Shown here piece after piece: positions 9,698 to 20,420 of a stretch of DNA of 64,000 bases. The notes beneath the pieces are model-generated. The model worked only from the letters and a program-made list of their open reading frames with translations. It was not told where the DNA came from and made no database searches. The position numbers were made by a program, and so were the translations under genes. Each line of letters opens with the position of its first letter. Positions within the stretch are counted from its first letter, which is position 1. This stretch comes from Plantago ovata (lineage: Eukaryota; Streptophyta; Magnoliopsida; Lamiales; Plantaginaceae). Where the stretch lies: positions 61,938,899-62,002,898 of the forward strand of contig CM051457.1 in the NCBI GenBank assembly GCA_028274465.1, read 5' to 3'.

Positions 9698-10975
9698 CAT
9701 TGGAAGCAGCAATAAGTGCTCCGTTTTCAGCAACTGCATCAGCAAGAGATGGATTGATAGCATCATCAACATCATCTAGAATTTGAACTTGCTTTCTAGC
9801 AGTTCCCTTTGTTCTGGGTCTGTTTGCTGATTGCTTCCTGCTTTCTGTTGGGACTGGAGGAGCAACTGAGGAAGCTGCTGTTTGCATGTCATCAGCATCA
9901 ACTTTCCTTTTTCTCTCATTGGTACTTTGGGACTTAGTAACAACATCATCAACATCCACTTTAGAGATTTTGGCTTTCTTCTTGTCTTTGGCATCAAGCT
10001 TCTGGGGTTTATACTTTTTGCTGTTGAACCTTCCCACAGACCATGAAGCTTTGTTAATGGGAGAAGGTTCTATGAACTTAATGCCTAACTTCAAGGATGA
10101 ATAAATTTTCAGTCGATACAACACTGATCCAGTTGGAGCTACAGTGTTGTTTTCAACTTTTACCTTGAATCTGACAAGGCATTTAGCAAGCTTGTAACAC
10201 AGCCATTTTGCCCAACAAAGGTGTGTACTATTGTCACAGATGTGCTTCAGCAACGGCCATCTTTTTAGTCCAATTTGATCAACTCCTCCAACTTGGGAGT
10301 CAAGGACTCTGATTATTAGCAAGGCAACCAGTCCTAGTGAATTTGAGATGTGTTTTCTTTTAACCTCAGTTGTTTTAAACCGAAGTGGAGCCACCTCATC
10401 ATTTTTCATGTTGTCGTTTCTCACGTTGCTGTAAAATTTAGCAGTCTCTTCCAGAGATTCAGAAAGATCTTCCAAACTTCCGGTGGTCGGAAGTTGGAAG
10501 TGGTTTGCAAAATCAGTCCATTTAAGGACGATTTGAGTGGATTGCACTGAAGTAGAAATCACTTTTTAGTGATTCCTTTAGCGTCAGTGACTCTGGTCAC
10601 TTATGAGTTATTGTAAAACTCAATGACATCTACAATACTCAGAGCTTTTGGTCTTGCAGTAATGAAACCAAGAAGCCCTTGTCGATTGATGTAACCCAAG
10701 GCTTCTGTACCCTCATGGGTCTCTTTGTAATAGTACCAGATGTACTTTTCTTTCGCCATTGCTCCCCATTGCATCATTCTTTCACACTTTTCAGCGTTTA
10801 AGAACAAAGTAAGCATGGGCCTTTGAGTTACCCTATCGTCTGATAAGATAAGCTTAACAGTATTCTTCTCCGCTTCAACTGGTATTTCCTTAGCCGGAGA
10901 AGGAGGAGCAGGAATGGTGCTTTTAGAAGCACTGTCTGACTTGGAATCCCTTAAGTTTGATATTTTGGGAGCCAT
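9698..10975 (-). pseudogene. SIRE no. 1 accessory gene, N-terminal part
   Basis: It starts MAPKISNLRDSKSDSASK at 10975: a Lys/Ser-rich N-terminus, then a conserved block (KCERMMQWGAMAKEK, GLLGFITARPK, VIEFYNN, WTDFANHFQLPTTG, FYSNVRND, RKHISNSLGLVALLI, LLKHICDNSTH) and a basic Lys/Arg-rich stretch to 9698. The copy at 60991-61643 matches it. The pattern (EFY, then a hydrophobic pair, then an LGLVALL helix) resembles the globular part of the Athila ORF2. A frameshift or stop near 10600 breaks it. The start is chosen by the conserved MAPK and the TATA box about 145 bp upstream. Function unknown; the family link is inference. Confidence 0.65.
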
Positions 10976-11116
10976 CTTTTATTGTAAGATTTTTTGTTTG
11001 AGATGAACGGAAAAGGGTAGAGATTGACCGGAGGAGCAGAGAACTTCAGAGTAGAAAATGCTATTCTGAGTAAAAATATTTGGGAGTTGTGAATTTTTTT
11101 GTCTTTGTTCAACTCC

Positions 11117-11128
11117 TCATATATATAG
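11117..11128 (-). promoter_or_regulatory. TATA box for SIRE accessory gene
   Basis: ATATATATGAGG-type text on the minus strand, about 145 bp before the ATG at 10975. The right-hand copy has TATATAAG at 61792-61799, about 150 bp before its ATG. The leader and about 300 bp upstream are conserved between the copies, including a G-box-like ACACGTGATC near 11268 in this copy. Confidence 0.55.
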
Positions 11129-11977
11129 TGTCTCAGATCTGTGAGAGTCTCAATTGATTTGAGATCTCAGCAAGTGAGATGAGATACGAAAGAGAGAGTA
11201 GTCACACTCCGCATTCAATGCGTAGTGGGCCACTAACTCGAAACCGTCAGAGCACGTTTTTACTTTTAACACGTGATCCGTTAGATCAACAACTAATTTT
11301 TATCAATGGCCACGATTTATTTTCATGTCATGATGACTTGCAAGTTATCTGTGCCAATGTAATGACACTGTTGGATTTTACCTTGAATCAACGGATGTTG
11401 TCATTAAGCACTCAGCTTTCTGAGACAACATTCAGCAAGTGTTGTTTTGCATTCTGAATTTTTAGCAATTACTTATCAAGTAACAAGCCTTATACTTGCT
11501 GAAAGTTCCCCCTTAATTCATTATCTCCTTTTTCTTTAAGGCAACAAGGTTTCTGAGTTCCCGTCTCAGCTAATCCTTTTTCTTTAAGAGATAATAGGGT
11601 AAAATAGTAAAAACATAATTGCTCTTCTGAGTTCCCGTCTCAGTTTTTATCTTTGGTCAACCTTCATACTAAATACTTGTTTCAGTAACCTTGATTATCT
11701 GAATGCCTGTTTCAGCAACCTTAAATTCCCTTTTTACTGAATGCCCGTTTCAATAAGTAGTCAAGTTTCCTAACAAATGACAATCTTTTATGGACAAATT
11801 ATTGAATGCCTATTTCAGCAATCACTTTGTTGTCAGCTAACTTTATTATGGTGGAGATCCATAAAGTTACTGAATAGATAGAAAATCCACTCTTTTAAAA
11901 TAATCTCAATTTGATTTGCTGAATACCTGTTTCAGCAATCAAGTGGTTTTCCATCTTTATTGAGGTAGTTCAATCAA
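11129..11977 (-). promoter_or_regulatory. SIRE intergenic region between RNase H and accessory gene
   Basis: No coding. It separates two genes on the same strand. It holds the array of seven CTGAA-type inverted repeats (11553-11935) and a conserved block at 11129-11350. The layout is collinear with 61800-62640 in the right-hand element. Likely pol 3' UTR plus accessory-gene promoter. Confidence 0.5.
11553..11935 (-). repeat. Array of seven CTGAATGCCTGTTTCAG-type inverted repeats
   Basis: In plus-strand reading, copies begin near 11553, 11627, 11675, 11699, 11737, 11803 and 11919. The consensus is CTGARTNCCYGTYTCAG, with outer bases pairing CTGAA with TTCAG. Seven copies in the same order occur at 62240-62601. 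The array lies about 430-820 bp upstream of the accessory-gene TATA box. Confidence 0.65.
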
Positions 11978-12731
11978 TCAAAGGTTATACCTTAGCATTG
12001 CAAACCTATTATCAGGCAATGGCTTGGTAAAGATATCAGCAAGCTGATCCTCAATACCTACCTGTAAGACCTCAATATCTCCTTTCTCAACATGGTCTCT
12101 TATGAAGTGATGTCTAATATCAATGTGCTTAGTTCTTGAGTGGAACTTAGGATTTTGCGTGATAGCAATAGCACTTGTATTATCACAGAAGATTGGAGTC
12201 TTCTTTTCATAGATACCATAACCCCTTAGTTGTTGCTGAATCCATAGGATTTGAGCTGTGCAATAACCTGCAGCAATGTATTCAGATTCTGTAGAGGAAT
12301 TGGCAACACATGTTTGCTTCTTGCTGAACCATGATATTAGACTAGTACCTAGAAACTGACAATTTCCAGAAGTACTTTTCTTATCAAGAGTTGATCCAGC
12401 ATGATCAGCATGAGAATAGCCAACCAATTATAAGCCAGAATCCTTTGGATACCATAATCCAACATTGACAGTACCTTTGACATATTTCAGTATTTTGGAT
12501 TGCTTTCTTGTAGTGTGAATCTCTGGGATCGGATTGGAATCTAACACATACACAAACATCATACTGAATGTCAGGTCTACTTGTTGTTAAATACAACAAG
12601 GAACCAATGAGCTTCTTGTATTTGTGTTCATCAACACTTTTGTCAGGTTTGCTATAGCCCATTTTGATACCAACACTCATAGAGATCTTTTCTGGTTTTT
12701 CATCTTCTTTGATCATGAATTTTATGAGCAT
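11978..12731 (-). pseudogene. SIRE no. 1 RNase H
   Basis: Degrades RNA in the RNA/DNA hybrid during reverse transcription. Visible text: KKSTSGNCQFLGTSLISWFS, NSSTESEYIAAGYC, IFCDNTSAIAITQNPKFHSR, TKHIDIRHHFIRDHVEKGD, FTKPLP. The upstream part (SLLYLTTSRPDIQYDVCVC) belongs to the RT thumb/connection. A frameshift near 12430 separates the two halves. The Copia-type catalytic Glu (STESEY) and Asp (CDN) are present. Confidence 0.85.
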
Positions 12732-12764
12732 TTTTTTGGCATACTTTGATTTACTTATGAATAT

Positions 12765-13441
12765 TCAATCTTTGAGTTGCTTGACTTGCAATCCTAGAAA
12801 ATAATTCAGTTTGCCCATCATACTCATTTCAAACTTGTTTGTCATGAGTTTGGCTAAGTCATCACAAAGTTGCTTGTCTTTAGACTCAAATATTATGTCA
12901 TCCACATAAATCTGGACTAAAAGTAATTTACCATCTTGATTCATGGTAAACAAAGTTTTGTCCACCTCACCTTTCTTGAAACCATTTTTCAGCAAGAACT
13001 TACCTAAGGTGTCGTACCAAGCTCTTGGTGCTTACTTTAAACCATATACAGCTTTCTGAAGCTTGTATACCATTTTGGTTTCTGAGGTGACTTCAAAACC
13101 TGGGGGTTGTTCTAAGTAAACTTCCTCAGCAAGTTCACCATTCAGGAATGCACTTTTGACATCCATTTGGTAACAATGAAGTCGTTATGAGCAGCAAAGA
13201 CTAAGAATAGTCTTATTGCATCCAATCTAGCAACTGGAGCATATGACTCATCAAAGTCCAACCCTTCAGTCTGACAGTAACCTTGAGCAACTAAACGTTT
13301 GTTCCTTGTTACCTCACCAGACTCACTCAACTTATTTCTGAACACCCACTTAGTTCTGATTGCCTTTTTTCGTTCAGCAAGAGGTACAAGTTTCAAAACT
13401 TTGTTCCTTTCAAATTGATCCTGCTCTTCTTGCATTGCCTT
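12765..13441 (-). pseudogene. SIRE no. 1 reverse transcriptase
   Basis: Copia RT. From the right: [47 protein letters not shown], a frameshift near 13165, [20 protein letters not shown], then IYVDDIIFESKDKQLC with the YVDD catalytic motif and the text GKLNYFLGLQVKQLKD. Another stop lies near 13035. The reading matches 62646-64000, the right-hand copy. Confidence 0.85.
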
Positions 13442-13594
13442 AATCCTTTCAGATGCTTCATAGCATCTTCTATGGTTTTAGGTTCGGATTCTTATACGAA
13501 GCAAGAGAACAATGCTTCCACATCAACAACAATTGCTTCTTCAACAACTACTGTATTTGATGTTTTGGATCTAGTCACTTGGCGTTTATCAATT

Positions 13595-14102
13595 TCACCA
13601 ATCACTTGGCGTTTCAGCATCTGACTCTTCAGCATGTACTTGTTCAGTACTACTGGTTTCTGGTTGTGTCCCTACTGGTATAGATTCATCAGCAACTACA
13701 TGTTCAGTATTGCTGGGTTGTTGTAACTCATCAGTAAGCATAGGTGATTGGTCTATTTCAGCAACCTTAGGAGAAACTGAGTCTTTTGCTGGAAATTCCT
13801 TATCATGAACTATATTCATCTTGTAATTACTTGGCATGGGCCTGTCATCGTCAGATTCATCATCTAGTTCAATAAGTTTGGCTTTACCAGCTCTTTTCTC
13901 AGCTTCCTGCTCTTGTATGATCAACTTCTTCATACAATCTGAAACTTCTTCTCATGGAATACAACATGCACTGATTCTTCAATCTTTTGTGATTTCTTGT
14001 TGTAAACTCTGTAAGCTTTGCTAGCAAGGAGTAAATAAGAAATATAGCTTCACCTGCCTTTGGTTGAAATGTTCGTAAGTATTCTCTACCATTGTTAAGA
14101 AC
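13595..14102 (-). pseudogene. SIRE no. 1 integrase C-terminal/linker region
   Basis: Acidic, low-complexity linker between integrase and RT (LIELDDESDDDRPMPSN, then many Glu, Thr, Ser and Gln). Linkers like this are usual here in Copia polyproteins. It has one frame from 13933 to 13595 and stops on both sides. Confidence 0.55.
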
Positions 14103-14870
14103 CTAACACTTGCAACCAAACACACTTAGATGTGTGATACTTGGAGGTCTTCCAATAAATAGCTCATATGGAGTTCTATTGTACTCCTTGTTAATCAAAC
14201 ATCTATTCTGAGTGTAGCAGGCTGTATTAACAGCTTCAACCCAATAAGATTCACTTATTTCAGTGCAAGCAAGTATAGTCCTTGCAGCTTCCTTAAGGGT
14301 TCTGTTCTTTCTTTCAGCAACTCCATTTCGCTGAGGGGTTCTTACTGAAGATAACTGATGTTGTATGCCTTTAGAAGTGCAATTCTCAGTTATGTACTGG
14401 TTTACAAAATTAGTAACATGGTCAGTTCGAATGATTTGTACCTTGTCATTTTTCATGACTTCAAGCTTATTCAGCAAGTTAGGTATTTTCATTCTTAGTT
14501 TTTGATTTGTGTTTGATGAAAATAACCCAAGTAAATCTTGAGTAATCATCCACAACAACTAGACCATACTTCTTGCCTACATAACTTGTTGCTGATGATT
14601 CAAACAAGTTCATATGTAATAATTGCAGTGGCTTTGTAGTTGACTGAACCGATTTATTTTTTAAGGAGGACTTTGTCTGCTTTCCTTGATGACAAGCTGA
14701 GCAAACTCCATCCTTATTGTATGTGATCTTTGGTAGTCCAACTACAAGTCCTTTCTTAGACAGCTTATTTAGCGTCTTGAAATTCAAGTGACTTGTTCTT
14801 TTATGCCAGAGCCATGCATTTTCAGCAAGGTCTCCTTGATCAGCAACTAGACATTTTTCTATGATTGTTG
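14103..14870 (-). pseudogene. SIRE no. 1 integrase
   Basis: Inserts element DNA. The HHCC zinc-binding N-terminus reads WLWHKRTSHLNFKTLNKLSK followed by CSACHQGKQTKS. The catalytic core reads KKYGLVVVDDYSRFTWVIF, RTPQRNGVAERKNRTLKEA and YWVEAVNTACYTQNR, then FGCKC. A frameshift near 14500 splits the core. In the second acidic position the text is RTDHVTNF where RSDHGGEF is usual, and the first Asp position reads HMNLF in place of DLF, so catalytic residues look damaged. Confidence 0.82.
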
Positions 14871-15650
14871 AGGACTAGTCCACATTGTATAGACTTCCAG
14901 TTCTTCTAGCAATTAGAATTGTCGTTTTGGTTTCAAAGTCAATGAGTCTACATTCGTCACTCTTGATTTTTATGAAATAGCATTTGTCAGCAAACTGACT
15001 CATGCTAAACAAGTTGAACTTGAGATTCTTGACGTGTAGTAGTCCTTTGATTGTTCTGCAACCAATCTTAACATCTCCAGAACCTTTAGTACGGGCAAGT
15101 TCTCCACCGGCAAACCTTATTGTTGGACCTTTAGACCATTGTCTTTAGTTTATAAGGTTTTTCTTGTTGCCCGTCATGTGCTTCCCGCAGCCACTACCAA
15201 AATGCCAAATTGGATTGTTTGTCTCCGTAGCTGAAGTCTGCACAAACAAGTTAATTATCCAGAATAGGATGTCCATTAACATGTTTATGAAAACGTCTAG
15301 TGGAAACCCAATTCTTGACTTTTTCAATCCGAACTTGTTTCCTACTTGCTGAGGAACTAGTTGGCTTGGATCCAAATGACTTTTGAACATTGTTGTTCAA
15401 GTCCACTTTCTGATGTGGTGTCTTGTTTGGAATTCCTTTCTGCTGAACATACTTTTCAGTAAGTTCTTTTCTTGCCAGATTTCTTCTAGTCCTAGCATTT
15501 TGAGTCTTGTCAGCACTCTTAAGTTTGGATTTGTTTTGATCCTTGAATTATCTTTGCTGACTCAGCTTGTATTTGTGAACAAGTTGGTTTTGCTTATTCT
15601 TGTAACCAAGTCCGCTTTTAGGAGAGTGCTGATTTCTTTTCTCAGCATTC
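14871..15650 (-). pseudogene. SIRE no. 1 gag tail and protease region
   Basis: The protease motif reads WHFGSGCGKHMTGNK at about 15170-15210. Family members have D-S-G at this point, so the catalytic Asp is lost (GSG). Upstream is a Lys/Gln/Asn-rich linker in shifting frames; downstream is the conserved approach to integrase (KGLLHVKNLKFNLFSMSQ). Confidence 0.65.
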
Positions 15651-15655
15651 TTACT

Positions 15656-17646
15656 TTATTCTGGTTTGTCAGCAAATGACTTCTGATTATGTTTTTTAGT
15701 AATCTTGCCTTTAGGATTAACAAATTGTTTTTCAGCAACTTGTTTGGCAGATTGCTTTTCAGCAACTTTATTCTTGACAGTCTGCTTTTCAGCAACCTGT
15801 TTACCCTTTGAGGTTTTGTTACTTTGAGTAGCAACAGCGGTGGTTTTGGTCAAAGGTTCCTTATTGCTTGTTTCAGCAATCTTCGATTGACCAATCTGAT
15901 AGAGTTTTGGTTGACTACTATCAGTGGCACGAACAAAGGTCATGGGTGACTTGTCTTTACTCAAGAGAATCACTTCATCACCTTCATAAGTTGCACCCAA
16001 TCTTTCTTTCTGAGAAGGATCTCTTAGATACATTTGCAATTCAGTCAAGGTATTAGTTGCATTTGCATAAGATTTTAAGTTGACCTTCATTTCTTTAAGT
16101 TCTTGTATTTCAGCAAGTAACTTTAGGATAGAAGACTGATATTCTTGAAGTTCTATTGAAAGTTGAGCATTCTTTTCTGTGGCTTCAGCAACAAGATTCT
16201 TAAAATGCACTATTTCAGCATCCTTTCTTTTTGATTCAACACTTAGCACTATATACTTTTCAATAGTTTGCTTTGCTAGGAATTCAGCATTCTGAATCTT
16301 CTCTTACTGTTTGTTCAGAGTTTTCTAAAATCTTTCAATTAATTTCTCCTTGAATCTTGTCAAGATCAATTTCATTTTAACTTTCTGATTCTGAATCTGA
16401 GTCTTGAGAAATTACCCGATTAGTAATGAGGCAGAATTCGACATTTCATATGTCCGGATATGCTTCATGGCAATTCCACAAACTTCTTTGCCAATTTCCA
16501 CATGCATGGTCGTCTCTTCTTCAGTATCTAAGTCTTCAGTCTCACTGTCATCAGAACTAGTATCAATGCATAAAGCATCAATCTTAGCTTGAAGTTTCTT
16601 CTTTTCTTCAGCAATCAAAGCCCTTTTGAATTTCTTCCTTTTGTCAGCAGACTTCCCTTTTAGCAAGGGACAATTGACTTTGAAATGACCAGGCTTTTTG
16701 CATTAAAAGAAAAGATCGTTTCCAACTGTTGGTTCTTCAGAGAAGGTAGCTTGCTGAGCTTGCTTGTTCAACGAGCTAGCTTCAAGCTTTTAATAGTGAT
16801 AGTTGTTGCCAAGATGCTTTTTCATCTTCTCTTTTGCCTTTCGCCTTTCGAGCTCCTTGATGATGAATTTCCTCATGTTTCTAGCAGCTAGAGCAGTTTC
16901 ATCAGCAGGCTCTTTTTCATCCTTGTTTTCAGAAGTTGAAGGCTTTGCAGCAAGAGCAATGTTTTGCGATTTTTCAGCAAACACATTTTCTTTTTGCTTT
17001 GTCTCATAGTTGACAGCAGCAAGATGAGAGAACAACTCAGTAGGAGTGATGTTATGCATTCCTCGGTTGTAGTAGAAGTTTTGAGTGTGAACCCACTCTG
17101 GATTCAGACTTCTAATGATGGTTTTCACCTTCTCGGAATCTGAGTAGAAACTTCCAGAACCTAGTGTAGCCATTTCACTCATGAGAGTTGTGAATCTGAA
17201 ATCCAAGTTTTACAGTGACTCAGTAGCGCCTTGTTTGAAATTCTGAAACTTCAACTTCAGCACTTCAAGTTTGTTTTCCTTGGTTTTGTCAGATCCAACA
17301 CAAAAGTCTTGAACAATCTTCGTATCTTTAGCGTCTTAGCACCCCATAGTTTGCACTGTATGGTGTCTGGAGTAGGCCGAATACTGATGTTTCTAGCTTG
17401 GCCATCAAGACGGAATATTTTGGCTTCATCAGAAGTCCATTCCTCCCTTGGTTCCACCAGGTAAGTCTTTTCCATCTGAGTCTTTTGTGGTGTGTGAAAA
17501 TGATTTACAATCTTAGTGATCTTGAGTGAACCATCATTAATGATAGTGACCATCTCATCACTAATGGCTTCAAGATGTAGCATCATGTTGTTTCGCAATT
17601 TCTCGTAGTTTTCCAGCTTCAGCTGGGGAGCATCTCCAAGAGACAT
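15656..17646 (-). pseudogene. SIRE no. 1 gag
   Basis: Starts MSLGDAPQLKLENYEKLRNN at 17646, the same start as the copy at 37933. Blocks seen: REEWTSDEAKIFRLDGQARN, DTIQCKLWGAKTLK, LYSDSEKVKTIIRSL-type text, YNRGMHNITPTELFSHLAAV, then a zinc knuckle at about 16675-16715 that is damaged (stop TAA beside CKKPGHFKVNC, first Cys lost). A long coiled coil follows (16249-15990, many Glu/Leu/Lys) and then Lys-rich KQVAEKQ repeats. At least four frame changes. The extended coiled-coil tail after the knuckle is larger than in most Copia gags. Confidence 0.8.
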
Positions 17647-17744
17647 CCTGTCAGCAAACAACTACCAAACAGATCAAGTGAAAGTGATTTACGGAAAGCA
17701 CCTAAGGGGATCTAGGTTCAGTGCTGAAGATTAAAGAACCTGCA

Positions 17745-17756
17745 GCTCTGATACCA
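17745..17756 (-). other. Primer binding site, tRNA-iMet type
   Basis: Minus strand TGGTATCAGAGC, two bases after the LTR end. This is the standard primer site of plant Copia elements. Confidence 0.88.
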
Positions 17757-17758
17757 CT

Positions 17759-18641
17759 TGTTGGTCCGTCATTATAACGATATCCTCGCACCCGGACTCG
17801 AATGAGCTCGCCCTAAAGGAAATCGGATTTCGTCTTTTTCCCCCTTTAGAGAACAAGTAAAGACTAGAGGGGGGCGGGGGTGAATAGTCGTTAAAACGTT
17901 TTCGTGTCTAAAAACTTTCTCAGCAAGTACGTATTACTTTTCAGTAATGAGGTTGCTGGTACTTTACTTTCTCAACAGTGACTTATTACTTTTCAGTAAT
18001 GAGTTTTCTGATACTTAACATTCAGATTGCGGAAGTCTTTTACAATAAGTGTTTTGTAGGAAACTGGTTTCAGCAAGTGAACAAATAAAACAGTGTAAAC
18101 AAAACAACTTGTTGAAAGTGAAATACAGTAAAGTAAATCACACAAACACTTTTATAGTGGTATCTCTGGGTGGCGTAATCTCTCAACTTATCCACTTTGC
18201 CCTTTCTAGGACCGAATCCACTAAGATAAGAGATGATCTTCCTTACAAATCCTATCACTAGTAATTCCCAGAAACAAAAGCACCCTTGCTTAGTTTCCAA
18301 CCTAACTAGAGAACTGTAACCTTGTTCTCCAGCAAACTTGGGACACTTATCAGCAAAACTATGCATGAATAGTTCCCCCTGACAAACACGCATGAAAGGT
18401 TGTTTTTATCGGTTAGAGAGGTTTGGGATGAGATTACTAAAATTAACTTTTCAGTTAATAAAAGCAATCTAGTGAAACTCAACTTGACAATACTTTGCAG
18501 CAAGCAAGTATATTGTTTCTTGGTGTCAATACTTGTTCTTGTTTAGAACAAAGAACACTTAACTAATTTCTTAGCTTTAATATTCTACTTTTTCACAAGT
18601 AGCTTTGGTTTCAAACTTAAATCTTGGAACGGATCAATATA
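17759..18641 (-). repeat. 5' LTR of SIRE no. 1, U3 truncated
   Basis: Minus-strand LTR ending ...GGACCAACA at 17759. It matches the LTR of the element at 36130 through the TTGATCCGTTCCAAG block, then similarity stops near 18641, so the promoter part is missing. Next to the primer site it carries about 80 bp (17765-17860) not found in the 36130 element, marking a different subfamily. Confidence 0.8.
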
Positions 18642-18855
18642 CATCTGTATATTTAGATTAAAACATGGCATAGTACCAGTTATGTCATTCAATTATAATC
18701 TTTTATGGAAAAAAACAATAAAGATAATAAAGCATTATAAAACTATTCGTGCAACTCCAAAGGCATTTTACTTTTAACATAATGTGTCATGAATTCAATA
18801 TTGTACTTTAGGAAAGGGAAAAAGTTCACCGTATATAGTTGGAAGCGCGATTGAA
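18642..18855. other. Host flank upstream of S1-like gene
   Basis: AT-rich, no coding seen. A possible TATA (GTATATAG) lies about 25 bp before the gene's ATG. Confidence 0.4.
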
Positions 18856-19296
18856 ATGAACATGCTATACACAATTAAGAGTAAAGATAATGAAACTTTC
18901 ACCTCCAACATATGTTACATTTTCATGATGTTTTTGTTTACATCGGATGGAAGTACATTATTCTATGATCCAATTGCAGTAACTGTCATAAACAACTCTA
19001 ATAATTCCCTTGATATTCATTGTTACAACAACCGTAAAACTGATTTAGACACCCAAACACTCCAACCTAGTGAAATCTTTGAAATCAACTTCAAACAAGG
19101 CTTTTATTTCTATACTATCAAGTGGTGGTGTGACTTCAAAATGGCAACTGGTTCTGGTAATTATGGTGTTTTTACAAGAAGGTTGAGTCGTAACTATTGC
19201 GATCGTAACTGTGAATGGTTTGTGAGGGCGGATGGGCCGTGCTTGCGCAATACTTATAGTCTAGGCCAGTTTTACTGCGAAGCATGGAAAGATTAA
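18856..19296 (+). CDS. Plant self-incompatibility S1 (SPH) family secreted protein
   Basis: 146 residues, close to the usual length of S-protein homologues. Family text is clear: VTVINNSNNSLDIHCYNN near residue 42, LQPSEIFEINFKQGFYF, WWCDFKM, then NCEWFVRADGPCLRN and FYCEAWKD at the end. Cys residues that form disulfides in the family are present (HC, WWC, NYC, NC, GPC, YC). In poppy, S1 is the female self-incompatibility determinant; most homologues have unknown roles as small secreted ligands. The N-terminus is odd: the hydrophobic stretch ICYIFMMFLF starts only at about residue 19, so the signal peptide would be atypical. A downstream Met would leave almost none. Intronless, as is typical. 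Confidence 0.85.
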   Translation: MNMLYTIKSKDNETFTSNICYIFMMFLFTSDGSTLFYDPIAVTVINNSNNSLDIHCYNNRKTDLDTQTLQPSEIFEINFKQGFYFYTIKWWCDFKMATGSGNYGVFTRRLSRNYCDRNCEWFVRADGPCLRNTYSLGQFYCEAWKD

Positions 19297-19389
19297 TTTT
19301 AGTAATTTTTTATTTATTAATATTTTATGATGGTCTGTATGAAGTAATGAATTGCTTTGCATTTATATGTGTTTTAATTTTTATTTTTT
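19297..19389. other. 3' flank of S1-like gene
   Basis: AT-rich, no coding; probably 3' UTR. Confidence 0.4.
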
Positions 19390-20420
19390 TCTGAAACAAC
19401 AAACTGTTTTATTAATTAATAATAAAAGAGCAAGTAGTGCTCAGAACAATTAGATGGTACAAAATCAACATAAGCAATTACATCAATCCAAACGTTAGGC
19501 GTAAAGCCACTAAAACTAAACTAAAGCTGCCAAGTTTGAGATACGAAGCCCTTAAACACTTCAAATGAAGTCTCATAACCAGCGCACCGAATTATTGAAG
19601 CATGATATAGAACCTCACTTGTCAAAATACCTCCAAAAAACAAACAATAAGAGAAAACCCGCAAAAGAAGGACACCAACACCGATTTTGTCCACTATCAT
19701 AATCCCAACCAAACAAAATCACATGCCTCCACCATATTCCGGTATGCAAACAAGAGTAAAGTAAAAAATTTATTGAAATTCCATCAAACATTGAGCTCCT
19801 TCCCCGAAAAAGCGATGTTAGGATCTTGGTTTTCTTTGGAATGACGGCTGGAAGCATATGAGTAGCGAGAGGCTACTGACAGATATAGGAATTGAAATTC
19901 ACATATGTTGGAAACTGCTACGCGTGACTGAACTAACTGGGCCTAGCGAGCACTTTCGTCCTCTCTCCGACATAAAAAATTTAGTCCTTCTAATGTCTTA
20001 TATAATAAAATAGACTTCAACAAGCGAAGAAAATGATCAGAAAAAAGTAAGTGACCAGAACAGGCGGCTGGTATACCACCATAATGAAACTGCATTTTCT
20101 TTTTTGATTCGGATAGGATTTCTATTGGCTTCGGGATGGATACTACATACCGTCACTTCTCACTCTACCCATTGCCCCCAAACCACTACACAACTAACCA
20201 TATAACACAACCGTTAATTCATTAATTAACAAAACGTGGTCACAATTGAGAAACACCTTGTTCCAAATCTGCCACCTGAAAAACACCAAAAAAAGAACCC
20301 CACTCGACACCTGTAAGCTATGGTCAAGAAAATCAAACAAAAACTCAGATACTCCCAAACCATCATTATAGTGAGAAGAACCCACAAGATACCCTGACCC
20401 ATGTGCTACCCACACCCTAA
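19390..20420 (-). other. Possible degenerate LINE 3' end
   Basis: On the minus strand the text ends with TTTTGTACCATC, CTCTTTTATTATTAATTAAT and an A-rich tail near 19390, which resembles plant LINE 3' ends. Broken frames upstream contain FFRWQIWNKVFLN (about 20260), a pattern like the zinc-binding region after LINE reverse transcriptase. No RT core is seen. No target duplication identified. Confidence 0.35.

Larger units (their letters stand above)
1..18641 (-). mobile_element. SIRE-type Ty1/Copia retrotransposon no. 1, partial, minus strand
   Basis: Read on the minus strand the order is: truncated 5' LTR, tRNA-iMet primer site, gag, protease, integrase, reverse transcriptase, RNase H, spacer, accessory gene. 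This is the Copia domain order plus a gene in the env position, as in SIRE/Maximus elements. The accessory gene is split by the Athila-like element at 1513-9692, flanked by CTGAA at 1508-1512 and 9693-9697. The 3' end and 3' LTR lie beyond position 1. The LTR stops matching the related element at 36130-44160 near 18641, so its U3 is lost. Every coding domain carries stops or frameshifts. The SIRE assignment rests on the RT/RNase H text and the long post-pol gene, not on a tree. Confidence 0.85.
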
